Of a DNA stretch of 7,826 nt, positions 1 through 6,038 are shown one piece after another. The notes beneath the pieces were generated by a model. That model was not told where the DNA came from. It worked only from the letters and a program-made list of their open reading frames with translations, and did no database searches. The stretch comes from Anaerolineales bacterium. GTDB taxonomy: Bacteria; Chloroflexota; Anaerolineae; Anaerolineales; UBA6663. Position numbers and translations under genes: made by a program. Within the stretch, counting starts at the first letter, position 1; each line of letters starts with the position of its first letter. The stretch is from contig JAGOBN010000167.1 of the NCBI GenBank assembly GCA_017999235.1, positions 1 through 7,826 of the forward strand, given 5' to 3'.

Positions 1-1
1 T

Positions 2-202
2 GGCAAGTGGGCCAGCGGCCCCTTCGCGCTGGTTAAGGGCGACTACGAGGCCAAGGTGGCCCTCGACGGCGCCTGGACCACGAACTACGGCGTCGATGGC
101 AAGGCGGACGGCGACAACTACAAGTTCAGCCTGGCCGCCGACGGCGAGGTCTCCTTCGTGTTCGATCCCGAGAGCAAGGTGCTCGAGATCGTCACCAAGT
201 AA
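2..202 (+). CDS. C-terminal end of a secreted protein with an X25-type starch-associated module (possible MalE-like binding protein)
   Basis: Only the last 66 residues are in the window; the 5' part lies upstream. The frame is open from base 2 to a TAA at 200-202. The visible segment, with GDYEAKVALDGAWTTNYG, then a GDN turn and an FVFDPESKVLEIV strand ending, resembles the X25 module of pullulanases and other starch-active proteins. That module is a small beta-sandwich with the pattern GDYE-KVALNGSW-ENYG. The protein ends directly after the module, so the module is C-terminal. The gene precedes malF on the same strand, where malE usually sits, so the likeliest full protein is a maltodextrin-binding lipoprotein with an X25 tail. 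A secreted amylopullulanase ending in X25 is the main alternative. The module call is fairly firm; the identity of the whole protein is an inference. Confidence 0.72.
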   Translation, partial: GKWASGPFALVKGDYEAKVALDGAWTTNYGVDGKADGDNYKFSLAADGEVSFVFDPESKVLEIVTK

Positions 203-218
203 GCGTTAGACGAAAGAA

Positions 219-250
219 CAGAAGGCCGGGGCGCAAACCCCGGCCTTCTG
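219..250 (+). terminator. Strong stem-loop after the X25-protein gene, without a U-tract
   Basis: A perfect 13-bp stem (CAGAAGGCCGGGG paired with CCCCGGCCTTCTG) encloses the 6-base loop CGCAAA and begins 17 bases after the stop codon. No run of T follows, so it is not a textbook intrinsic terminator. It may be a 3'-end stabilising or partial-termination structure. Such a structure would let a binding-protein gene be expressed above the downstream permease genes, as is known for malE versus malF in enteric bacteria. Confidence 0.6.
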
Positions 251-264
251 CCTGGCCTCAGCTT

Positions 265-286
265 GATCACCGCCCCCCTAGTGATC
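265..286. promoter_or_regulatory. Inverted repeat GATCAC-N10-GTGATC upstream of malF (possible operator)
   Basis: Two 6-base arms form an exact inverted repeat separated by 10 bases (CGCCCCCCTA), ending 27 bases before the malF start codon. The 16-bp centre-to-centre spacing could suit a dimeric regulator, or the arms could pair as a weak hairpin. No convincing -35/-10 promoter is visible beside it. The functional assignment is weak. Confidence 0.25.
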
Positions 287-301
287 CCACGCCGTGTGCG
301 T

Positions 302-308
302 AGGAGGT
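302..308 (+). promoter_or_regulatory. Ribosome-binding site of malF
   Basis: AGGAGGT is a near-complete match to the anti-Shine-Dalgarno sequence. Its last G is five bases before the ATG at 313, which fixes the malF start. Confidence 0.85.
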
Positions 309-312
309 ACTC

Positions 313-1917
313 ATGGCTGTCACTGTGAACGCCAGCGACCCATCGAAGAAAGTCCGTTCCGCGGCCGAGCCGCCGCTCTCATTGATGACCCGGCTGCTCT
401 TAATGCTGGTGTTCGACGCCGGGGCGGTGTGGTTTATGCTCAGCGCGTTGAACCTGGGCTTCACCCAGCTCGTGGTGGTGATCGCCATCATCACCGTGAT
501 GCTCAACGTGATCTTCTTGTATCCCCGCGCTTATCCGTTTCGCTGGATGGCGATTGGCCTCAGTTTTCTCATTCTCTTCACGATTTACCCCATCCTGTTC
601 ACCATGTATGTGGCCTTCACCAATTACGGCGACGGCCACCTGCTGACCAAAGAACAGGCCCTGCCCATTATTTTGAAGGAAACCTACCTGCCCGAGGCCG
701 GCAAATCCTATACCTGGACGGCGTTCAAGGCGGACGACGGCACGTATGCGCTCTGGCTGGTGGATCCCGCGGGCGGGAGCTTCCTGGCGAAGGTCGGCGA
801 GACGCTTCAGCCGGCCAAACCCGGCGACCCCGGCATTGGCGCCGCCGACAGCAAGGGCATCCCCACGACGCTGGATGGTTTTCAGCGGCTGAACGTGCTC
901 CTGGCCGCCTCGGACAAAGAGTTGCCGAACATCAAATTCGGGGTGGAGGGCCAGCAGACCGTCCAGGTCCGCTCGCCCACCGAAGCCGCCGAATTGATCC
1001 AGCGCTTCGTGTACGACGAGGCCGCGAATACGCTCGTCGACCAATCGAACGGCGATATTTACGAGGCCGTTGACGGCACCTATACCACCAAAGACGGCAA
1101 GACGCTCAAGCCCGGTTACCGGTCCGAGGTGGGGTTCAAGAACTTCGTCGATTTTGTCAACAGTCCGGCGCTCCGCGGCCCGATCGTCCAGATCGTCACC
1201 TGGAACTTCATCTTCCCGACCGTCAGCGTGCTCTCGACCTTTGCGCTCGGCCTGGCGATTGCGGTCCTGTACAACGAGAAGGACTTCCCGCTCAAGAAGA
1301 TCATCCGCTCGTTCCTCTTGATCCCCTACACCATCCCCGGCCTGATCACCATCCTGATTTGGCGCGGCATGCTCAACTCCGAGTTTGGCGTGATCAACCG
1401 CGTCTTGGAAGCCTGGATTGGCTGGGCGCCGCGCTGGATGACCGAGCCGTTCTGGGCGCAGGTGGGCGTGTTGATTGTGAACTTGTGGCTGGGGTACCCG
1501 TACTTCATGCTGATCACCAGCGGCGCCCTGCAGTCCATCTCCTCCGACCTGTACGAAGCGGCGACAGTCGACGGCGCCAACGGCTGGCAGAAATTCCAGA
1601 GCATCACTCTGCCGCTGCTGCTGGTGGCCGTGGGTCCGCTGCTGATCGCGTCCTACGTCTACAATTTCAACAACTTCAACCTGATCTACCTCTTTATTGC
1701 CGGCGGGCCGCCGATCGTCGGCGCGGCCACGCAGGCCGGCCACACCGACATCCTGATCAGCTACGTGTACAAGCTGGCTTTTGAGAGCGGCGGCCGCGGC
1801 GTGCAGTACGGGTTGGCGTCCGCGATCTCGATCGTGGTCTTCATCATCGTCGGGGCCATCACGCTCGCGCAGTATCGCTTCACCAATATGTGGGAGGAGG
1901 CCAGCACCAATGTCTAG
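313..1917 (+). CDS. malF: Maltodextrin ABC transporter permease MalF
   Basis: This 534-residue integral membrane permease forms, with MalG, the channel for maltose or maltodextrins. N-terminal hydrophobic segments lie near residues 24-46, 50-70 and 76-100. A large extracytoplasmic region follows at about 104-290, matching the big P2 loop of enteric MalF that contacts the binding protein. Further membrane segments occupy about 290-320, 331-352, 380-402, 433-463 and 500-520. The permease EAA loop is clear: E415-A-A with D420-G421 and the downstream I-L-P at 431-434 (ITLP). This loop docks on the ATPase. The length is close to enteric MalF (514 residues). The start is set by a strong AGGAGGT site. 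The gene overlaps malG by 8 bp, so the two are probably translated together. No malK lies nearby, so the ATPase must be encoded elsewhere or shared. The related sugar could be another alpha-glucan rather than maltose itself. Confidence 0.93.
   Translation: MAVTVNASDPSKKVRSAAEPPLSLMTRLLLMLVFDAGAVWFMLSALNLGFTQLVVVIAIITVMLNVIFLYPRAYPFRWMAIGLSFLILFTIYPILFTMYVAFTNYGDGHLLTKEQALPIILKETYLPEAGKSYTWTAFKADDGTYALWLVDPAGGSFLAKVGETLQPAKPGDPGIGAADSKGIPTTLDGFQRLNVLLAASDKELPNIKFGVEGQQTVQVRSPTEAAELIQRFVYDEAANTLVDQSNGDIYEAVDGTYTTKDGKTLKPGYRSEVGFKNFVDFVNSPALRGPIVQIVTWNFIFPTVSVLSTFALGLAIAVLYNEKDFPLKKIIRSFLLIPYTIPGLITILIWRGMLNSEFGVINRVLEAWIGWAPRWMTEPFWAQVGVLIVNLWLGYPYFMLITSGALQSISSDLYEAATVDGANGWQKFQSITLPLLLVAVGPLLIASYVYNFNNFNLIYLFIAGGPPIVGAATQAGHTDILISYVYKLAFESGGRGVQYGLASAISIVVFIIVGAITLAQYRFTNMWEEASTNV
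1892..1900 (+). promoter_or_regulatory. Ribosome-binding site of malG inside the malF end
   Basis: GGGAGGAGG sits within the last codons of malF, nine bases before the ATG at 1910. It decides the malG start: the reading frame stays open upstream to an ATG at 1781, but the residues there are arginine/serine-rich out-of-frame malF sequence. Confidence 0.75.
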
Positions 1918-2824
1918 CCTAAGCGCATCCTATCGCGAACTCAGCACCTCGCAGTCGTTCCAGAAACGCTTTAGCATCGCCTGGCGGATGGTGGTCGCGC
2001 TGCTGCTGATCTTCTTCGCCATCTTCCCGGTGCTGTGGCTGGTCTCGGCGTCGTTCGACAACACCAACTCGCTGGCGACGCAGCAGTTGATCCCCGCCAA
2101 CGCCGGCTTCAATAATTACCGCGACCTGTTCGGGCTGAACCCCAACTATGAATTCGGGGATATGGCCTACTGGCGGTGGCTCTTCAATTCGGTCAAAGTC
2201 GCCAGCATCACCACCGTCTTGAGCCTGTCGCTGACCACCATGGCGGCTTACGCCTTCTCGCGCATCCGCTTCGCCGGCCGCGTGACGATGCTCAAGGGCA
2301 TCCTGCTCATCCAGGTCTTCCCCAACCTGCTGGCGCTGGTGGCCATTTACGTGCTCATCTTCCAGGCCGGCCAGATCATCCCGGCCATCGGCCTGAACAC
2401 CCACGCCGGCCTGATCCTGGTCTACCTGGGCGGCTCGATGGGCATGAACATCTGGCTGATGAAGGGCTTCATGGACACGATCCCGCGCCAGATCGATGAA
2501 TCCGGCATGATCGACGGGGCCTCGCACTGGCAGATCTTCTGGACCCTGCTTGTGCCGCTGCTGCGCCCGATGCTGACTGTCACCGGCATCCTGTCCTTTA
2601 TCGGCACCTACAGCGACTTCATCCTGGCCCGCATCCTGCTCAACGATGTCAGCCAGTACACCCTGATGGTCGGCCTGCAGATCTTCACCTCCGGCCAGTT
2701 CGATAAGAAGTGGGGGGTGTTCGCGGCCGGCGCCCTGATTGGGGCGCTCCCCATCATGATCACCTACCTCACCCTGCAAGACCAAATTGCGGGTGGGTTG
2801 ACCACGGGCGCTGTTAAGGAGTAA
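1910..2824 (+). CDS. malG: Maltodextrin ABC transporter permease MalG
   Basis: This 304-residue protein is the second membrane subunit of the maltodextrin importer. The N-terminal helix lies near residues 24-48. A short extracytoplasmic region with FNNYRDLFG follows at about 67-75. The transporter core begins near 92, with helices at about 92-116, 127-153, 165-187, 217-241 and 267-290. The cytoplasmic coupling loop is degenerate but recognisable: E197-S-G, then D202-G203 and L-V-P at 214-216 (usual pattern EAA---G---------I-LP). The C-terminus, GGLTTGAVKE, resembles the conserved MalG tail that reaches into the transport pathway. The chosen start overlaps the malF stop (ATGTCTAG) and has a strong GGGAGGAGG site, whereas the longer frame lacks permease sequence. 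The length is typical of MalG (about 296). Confidence 0.93.
   Translation: MSSLSASYRELSTSQSFQKRFSIAWRMVVALLLIFFAIFPVLWLVSASFDNTNSLATQQLIPANAGFNNYRDLFGLNPNYEFGDMAYWRWLFNSVKVASITTVLSLSLTTMAAYAFSRIRFAGRVTMLKGILLIQVFPNLLALVAIYVLIFQAGQIIPAIGLNTHAGLILVYLGGSMGMNIWLMKGFMDTIPRQIDESGMIDGASHWQIFWTLLVPLLRPMLTVTGILSFIGTYSDFILARILLNDVSQYTLMVGLQIFTSGQFDKKWGVFAAGALIGALPIMITYLTLQDQIAGGLTTGAVKE
2816..2821 (+). promoter_or_regulatory. Ribosome-binding site of the propeller/di-haem gene
   Basis: AAGGAG lies in the last codons of malG, directly before its TAA and five bases before the ATG at 2827. It supports translation of the third gene as part of the permease operon. Confidence 0.75.
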
Positions 2825-2826
2825 CC

Positions 2827-5800
2827 ATGCGGCGCGTCCTCGCGCTGGCCGGCGGGTGCGTTGGTTTAGGGATAGCCCTGTTGTTTCAACAGGGCTATCT
2901 TCTTGCCGCCGCCGCGCCCGCGGACCCAGCCTCCCCCGTTTTCGTGGATGTCAGTTACGCGGCCGGCCTGCGGCTCAACCGCGCGGCCAGCCTGGAGATG
3001 GCCATCGGCCAGGCCTGGGGCGATTACGACCAGGACGGCTGGCCGGACCTGTATGTCACCGACCCGGCCGGCCCCAACACGCTCTATCACAACCAAGGCG
3101 ACGGCACGTTCGCGGTCTCACCGTTAGCGGCGTCCGTGGCGCTCACCACCTCCCACAGCGCCGGCGCCACCTGGGCCGACTACGACAACGACGGCTGGCC
3201 GGACCTGATCGTGATGAACTGGGGGCGCGCCAACCTCTTCCACAACGACGCCGGCCGCGCCCTGGTGGATGTCACCGTCCCGGCCGGCCTCACCCAGACC
3301 GGCAACGGCAAATCCGCTTCGTGGGGCGACTTTGACGGGGACGGCTATCTGGACCTCTTCATCGCCAATTGGGCCTGCTACCCCGAGTGCGGCCGGCCGG
3401 TGGACGGCGATTACGACCACCTGTACCGCAACAACGGCGACGGCACCTTCACCGATGTCTCGGCCTACCTGCGGAGCGGCCTGAACGGCGCCAGCTTCAT
3501 CGCCAGCTTCAACGACTACGACAACGACGGCGATCTGGATATCTATCTGGTCAACGACGAGTTCATCAACGCCGCCGGCAACAAGCTGTGGCGCAACGAT
3601 GGGGCGGGTTGCGCGGGCGGGCAAAGCCCGCCGGCGGAGAACCGCGGCGCGGTTCTCCCACGCCCACCCAGTGGGCGCGAGGGTTGGTGCTTCACGCCGG
3701 TGGCGTCCGAAGCGGGCGCGAACTCCCGGCTCTTCGGCATGGGGCTGGCCGTGGGCGACTACGACAACGACGGCCATCTAGATTACTACTACTCCAACGC
3801 CGGCCCGGCCGAACTGCTCCACAACCAGGGCGACGGCACGTTCACGGAAGTGGCCGCGCGGGCCGGCGTGCAATCGCCCGACACCATCGCCTGGGGGACC
3901 GTCTTTCTGGATTACGACAACGATGGCTGGCGCGACTTGTATCTGGCCGTGGCCGACACCACTAACCACAAAGATGTCGGCGCCAACCGGCTGTTCCGCA
4001 ACAACGCCGACGGCACGTTTTCGGCCGTGGTGTGTAACAACGCGGCCACGGACGTCCATGCCAGCCTGGGCGTGGCGTACGCCGATTACAACCGCGATGG
4101 CTGGGTGGACCTGGTGGTCGGCAACATGGACAACGGTTACCGGCTGTATCAGAACCAGGCCGGCCAAAGCGCGGCCAACCACTGGCTGGCGCTGAAGCTG
4201 GTGGGCGCCGGCCCGGTCAACCGCGACGCCGTGGGCGCGCGCGTCTATGTGACCACGCCGGGCGGCCCGACCCAGATGCAGGACGTGATCAATGGCTCCA
4301 GCCTGGGCGCCGGCAACGAACTGACGCAGTACTTTGGCCTGGGGGCCGCCGCCACGGCGGACGTGACCGTGCGCTGGCCGGATGGGACGCGGCAAACCTT
4401 TACCGCGGTGGCCGGCGACCGCCGCTATCGTCTGACGTATCCCGTGACCGGAGCCTCCACCCTGCAGGCGCAGCCGGTGCGCGCCGTGCCGCTCACCCGG
4501 CGGCCGGCCGCCGGGTCCGCACCGGCGGCGCGGCCGATCGAGTGGCCGGGGCTGCTGATTACGGCCTCGGGTCTGGGCCTGGGCCTGGCGCTAGCCCTGC
4601 GCCGCCACCGGTTTTGGGCCGGCGGGCTGGGCCTGGCGAGCGTGGCCGGCCTGGCGGCGGCGGGCGCGCTGGCCGCCGGCTGGCTCACCACCGACGATAC
4701 GCGCTTGAGCGCCTTGCTGGCGCAAGCGGACGTGCGCGTTCCCACCAATCCCCCGGCGCCGGCGCCGGCGCTGGTGACCCTGGGCGAAGCGCTCTTCTGG
4801 GACCCGGAACTGAGCGGCAACCGCGATATCGCCTGCGCCACCTGCCATCACCCGGCGGCCGCGACAGGCGACAACCTCTCCGTCTCCATCGGCACGCGCG
4901 GGCAGGGGCTGGGCGCGCAGCGCGTCCGCTTGGAAGAACGCCGCGACTTCATCCCGCGCAACGCCCAGCCGCTGTTCAATCTGGGCTATCTGGAATGGAC
5001 GGTGCTCTTCTGGGACGGCCGCGTGTCCGGCAGCCCGGCCGCCGGCTTCCACACGCCGGCCTTCAACCGTCTGCCGGCCGGCTTGGATAACCTGTTGGCC
5101 GCCCAGGCCATGTTCCCGGTGACCTCGCGGGATGAGATGCGCGGCCTGTTGGGCGATGTGGACGTCTTCGGCCAGCCGAACGAGCTGGCCGTGATCTCGG
5201 ATTACACCTCCCGCCCGATCTGGGAGGGCCTGATGCGGCGTCTGCTGGCGATCCCGGGGTATGTGGACCTGTTCCAGGCCGCCTATCCGGATCTCGCGCT
5301 CGATCAATTGACTTTTGCCCAGGCGGCCAACGCCCTTGCCGCCTATGAGATCGTCACCTTCACGTTTGAGGACAGCCCGTATGACCGCTATCTGCGCGGC
5401 GAACTGCAGGCGCTGACGCCGGCCGCCAAACGCGGGGCGCTGCTGTTCTATGGGGAAGCCGGCTGCGCCAGCTGCCACTCCGGCGGCCTGCTGACCGATC
5501 AGCAGTTCCACAACCTCGCCGTGCCGCAGATTGGGGACGGCAAGGGCCGTGAGCAGCCGTTTGATCTGGGCCGTGCGCGTGAGACCGGCAACGACTGCGA
5601 CCGCTACGCCTTCCGCACCCCGCCGCTGCGCGGCGTGGCGCTCTCCGGCCCATGGATGCACGACGGCGCTTTTACAACGCTGGAGGGCGCCATTCGGCAT
5701 CACCTGGACCCGGTGTCCGGCCTGATCAACTACGACCCGGCGCAATTGGCCGTGGCCCTGCGGGACACTTGCCAGAACCAGCCGGAAACCCTGGCCGCGA

Positions 5801-6006
5801 TCTTGAAAACCAAGAGCCCGGCGGCCAGCGAACAGGCCCGGCTGTCGGCGGCGGAGATGCAAGACCTGCTGGCGTTTATGGACGCGCTGACCGCGCCCAG
5901 CGCCCTGGACCTCGCGCACACCGTTCCCGCCTCGGTGCCCAGCGGTTTGCCGGTCGGCGGCAACCTCCAGAATCAGCCGGTCGGCGTTTCCGGCGCGCGG
6001 CCGTAA
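2827..6006 (+). CDS. Secreted FG-GAP propeller/UnbV protein fused to a di-haem MauG/cytochrome c peroxidase domain
   Basis: This is a 1059-residue, two-part extracytoplasmic protein. Residues 1-30 form a signal peptide (MRRV, hydrophobic core, AAAA before PADP). Residues about 38-446 hold seven FG-GAP/VCBS-type repeats with calcium-loop motifs starting at D66, D118, D168, D230, D311, D362 and D420, as expected for a seven-bladed beta-propeller. Residues about 462-540 match the UnbV/ASPIC domain (DAVGARV, INGSS, VRWPDGTRQ). Two helices, about 573-592 and 598-620, flank the basic turn RRHR. Residues about 645-1030 form a MauG/cytochrome c peroxidase domain. It has haem motifs C670-A-T-C-H674 and C880-A-S-C-H884, the LFWDGR segment at 727-732, E770-M as the probable active-site glutamate, and M944 in PWMHDG as a likely haem ligand. 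The gene follows malG by 2 bp and has its own AAGGAG site. The substrate and role are unknown; neither half belongs to known maltose uptake. Palindromic DNA interrupts the coding sequence in several places. Confidence 0.88.
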   Translation: MRRVLALAGGCVGLGIALLFQQGYLLAAAAPADPASPVFVDVSYAAGLRLNRAASLEMAIGQAWGDYDQDGWPDLYVTDPAGPNTLYHNQGDGTFAVSPLAASVALTTSHSAGATWADYDNDGWPDLIVMNWGRANLFHNDAGRALVDVTVPAGLTQTGNGKSASWGDFDGDGYLDLFIANWACYPECGRPVDGDYDHLYRNNGDGTFTDVSAYLRSGLNGASFIASFNDYDNDGDLDIYLVNDEFINAAGNKLWRNDGAGCAGGQSPPAENRGAVLPRPPSGREGWCFTPVASEAGANSRLFGMGLAVGDYDNDGHLDYYYSNAGPAELLHNQGDGTFTEVAARAGVQSPDTIAWGTVFLDYDNDGWRDLYLAVADTTNHKDVGANRLFRNNADGTFSAVVCNNAATDVHASLGVAYADYNRDGWVDLVVGNMDNGYRLYQNQAGQSAANHWLALKLVGAGPVNRDAVGARVYVTTPGGPTQMQDVINGSSLGAGNELTQYFGLGAAATADVTVRWPDGTRQTFTAVAGDRRYRLTYPVTGASTLQAQPVRAVPLTRRPAAGSAPAARPIEWPGLLITASGLGLGLALALRRHRFWAGGLGLASVAGLAAAGALAAGWLTTDDTRLSALLAQADVRVPTNPPAPAPALVTLGEALFWDPELSGNRDIACATCHHPAAATGDNLSVSIGTRGQGLGAQRVRLEERRDFIPRNAQPLFNLGYLEWTVLFWDGRVSGSPAAGFHTPAFNRLPAGLDNLLAAQAMFPVTSRDEMRGLLGDVDVFGQPNELAVISDYTSRPIWEGLMRRLLAIPGYVDLFQAAYPDLALDQLTFAQAANALAAYEIVTFTFEDSPYDRYLRGELQALTPAAKRGALLFYGEAGCASCHSGGLLTDQQFHNLAVPQIGDGKGREQPFDLGRARETGNDCDRYAFRTPPLRGVALSGPWMHDGAFTTLEGAIRHHLDPVSGLINYDPAQLAVALRDTCQNQPETLAAILKTKSPAASEQARLSAAEMQDLLAFMDALTAPSALDLAHTVPASVPSGLPVGGNLQNQPVGVSGARP
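2869..2901. repeat. Perfect hairpin inside the signal-peptide coding region
   Basis: A 13-bp perfect stem (GATAGCCCTGTTG with CAACAGGGCTATC) closes on the loop TTT, and two further G-T pairs extend it to bases 2869 and 2901. It occupies exactly codons 15-25 of the propeller/di-haem gene. Its roughly 50% G+C is well below that of the surrounding sequence. It encodes a polar FQQGY stretch that breaks the hydrophobic core of the signal peptide. It may be an inserted palindrome or an mRNA structure that limits translation. Confidence 0.65.
3022..4110 (+). repeat. Seven FG-GAP/VCBS repeat motifs (coding)
   Basis: Each repeat encodes a D-x-D-x-D-G-x-x-D calcium-type loop, usually DYDNDGW-D, followed by a N-x-L-(Y/F/W)-x-N-x-(G/A)DGTF-like strand. 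The DNA of several units is nearly identical around GACTACGACAACGACGG. The count of seven matches one turn of a seven-bladed beta-propeller. The last unit is the most diverged (DYNRDGWVD). The spacing between the fourth and fifth units is enlarged by the palindromic block at 3612-3680. Confidence 0.8.
3612..3680. repeat. Three tandem hairpins flanked by 6-bp direct repeats: probable inserted palindromic element
   Basis: Hairpin A (3616-3632) has a 7-bp stem with loop AAA, extended by three pairs after one mismatch. Hairpin B (3636-3658) pairs 11 bases perfectly around one central G (GGAGAACCGCG with CGCGGTTCTCC). Hairpin C (3661-3677) pairs CGCCCAC with GTGGGCG around CCA. The block is bracketed by GGGTTG at 3606-3611 and 3681-3686. 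Removing 75 bp, one GGGTTG plus the block, removes exactly 25 codons. What remains reads NKLWRNDGAGWCFTPVAS, a normal FG-GAP strand pairing like its neighbours. The insertion reading is inferred; the hairpins and direct repeats are seen directly. No transposase is encoded, so movement would need an enzyme in trans. Confidence 0.7.
4495..4516. repeat. 22-bp perfect palindrome in an interdomain linker
   Basis: Bases 4495-4505 (ACCCGGCGGCC) are followed without a spacer by their exact reverse complement. The palindrome encodes part of the proline/alanine/arginine-rich linker between the UnbV domain and the membrane hairpin. Its low-complexity GC composition makes chance a real possibility. Confidence 0.45.
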
Positions 6007-6028
6007 ACCCTCTTTGCTATGCGTTGGC

Positions 6029-6034
6029 AGGTGA
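6029..6034 (+). promoter_or_regulatory. Ribosome-binding site of the amylase lipoprotein gene
   Basis: AGGTGA matches the downstream half of the anti-Shine-Dalgarno complement and ends four bases before the ATG at 6039. It supports this start over the in-frame ATG at 5652, which lies inside the preceding gene. Confidence 0.55.
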
Positions 6035-6038
6035 CTTG

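Noticed and set aside
203..312. A sigma-70-like promoter ahead of malF
   Set aside because: TTGATC at 264-269 resembles a weak -35, but no acceptable -10 hexamer lies 15-19 bases downstream. No promoter was called.
400..1743. Long antisense open frame (447 codons) opposite malF
   Set aside because: It mirrors the malF codon register in GC-rich DNA. The translation is rich in Gly/Arg/Asp/Gln/His with no domain, and the sense strand encodes a clear permease.
1781..1909. Upstream extension of malG to the ATG at 1781
   Set aside because: The extra 43 residues are Arg/Ser-rich out-of-frame malF sequence. The ATG at 1910 has a strong ribosome-binding site and gives the normal MalG length.
3022..4110. 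Repeated near-identical DNA in the propeller, considered as a possible DNA-level or CRISPR-like array
   Set aside because: The repeats follow the protein FG-GAP units at irregular spacing and in a single open frame, so they are coding repeats.
4753..4770. Three tandem CCGGCG hexamers
   Set aside because: This is a short simple repeat encoding a Pro-Ala linker before the haem domain. It is common in GC-rich genes and needs no special explanation.
4591..5919. Antisense open frame (442 codons) opposite the haem domain
   Set aside because: The sense strand holds two CxxCH motifs and conserved peroxidase segments. The antisense product is compositional noise.
5652..6038. Upstream extension of the amylase frame to the ATG at 5652
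   Set aside because: The extension overlaps the haem-domain gene out of frame and would bury the lipoprotein signal peptide. The ATG at 6039 places the lipobox correctly.
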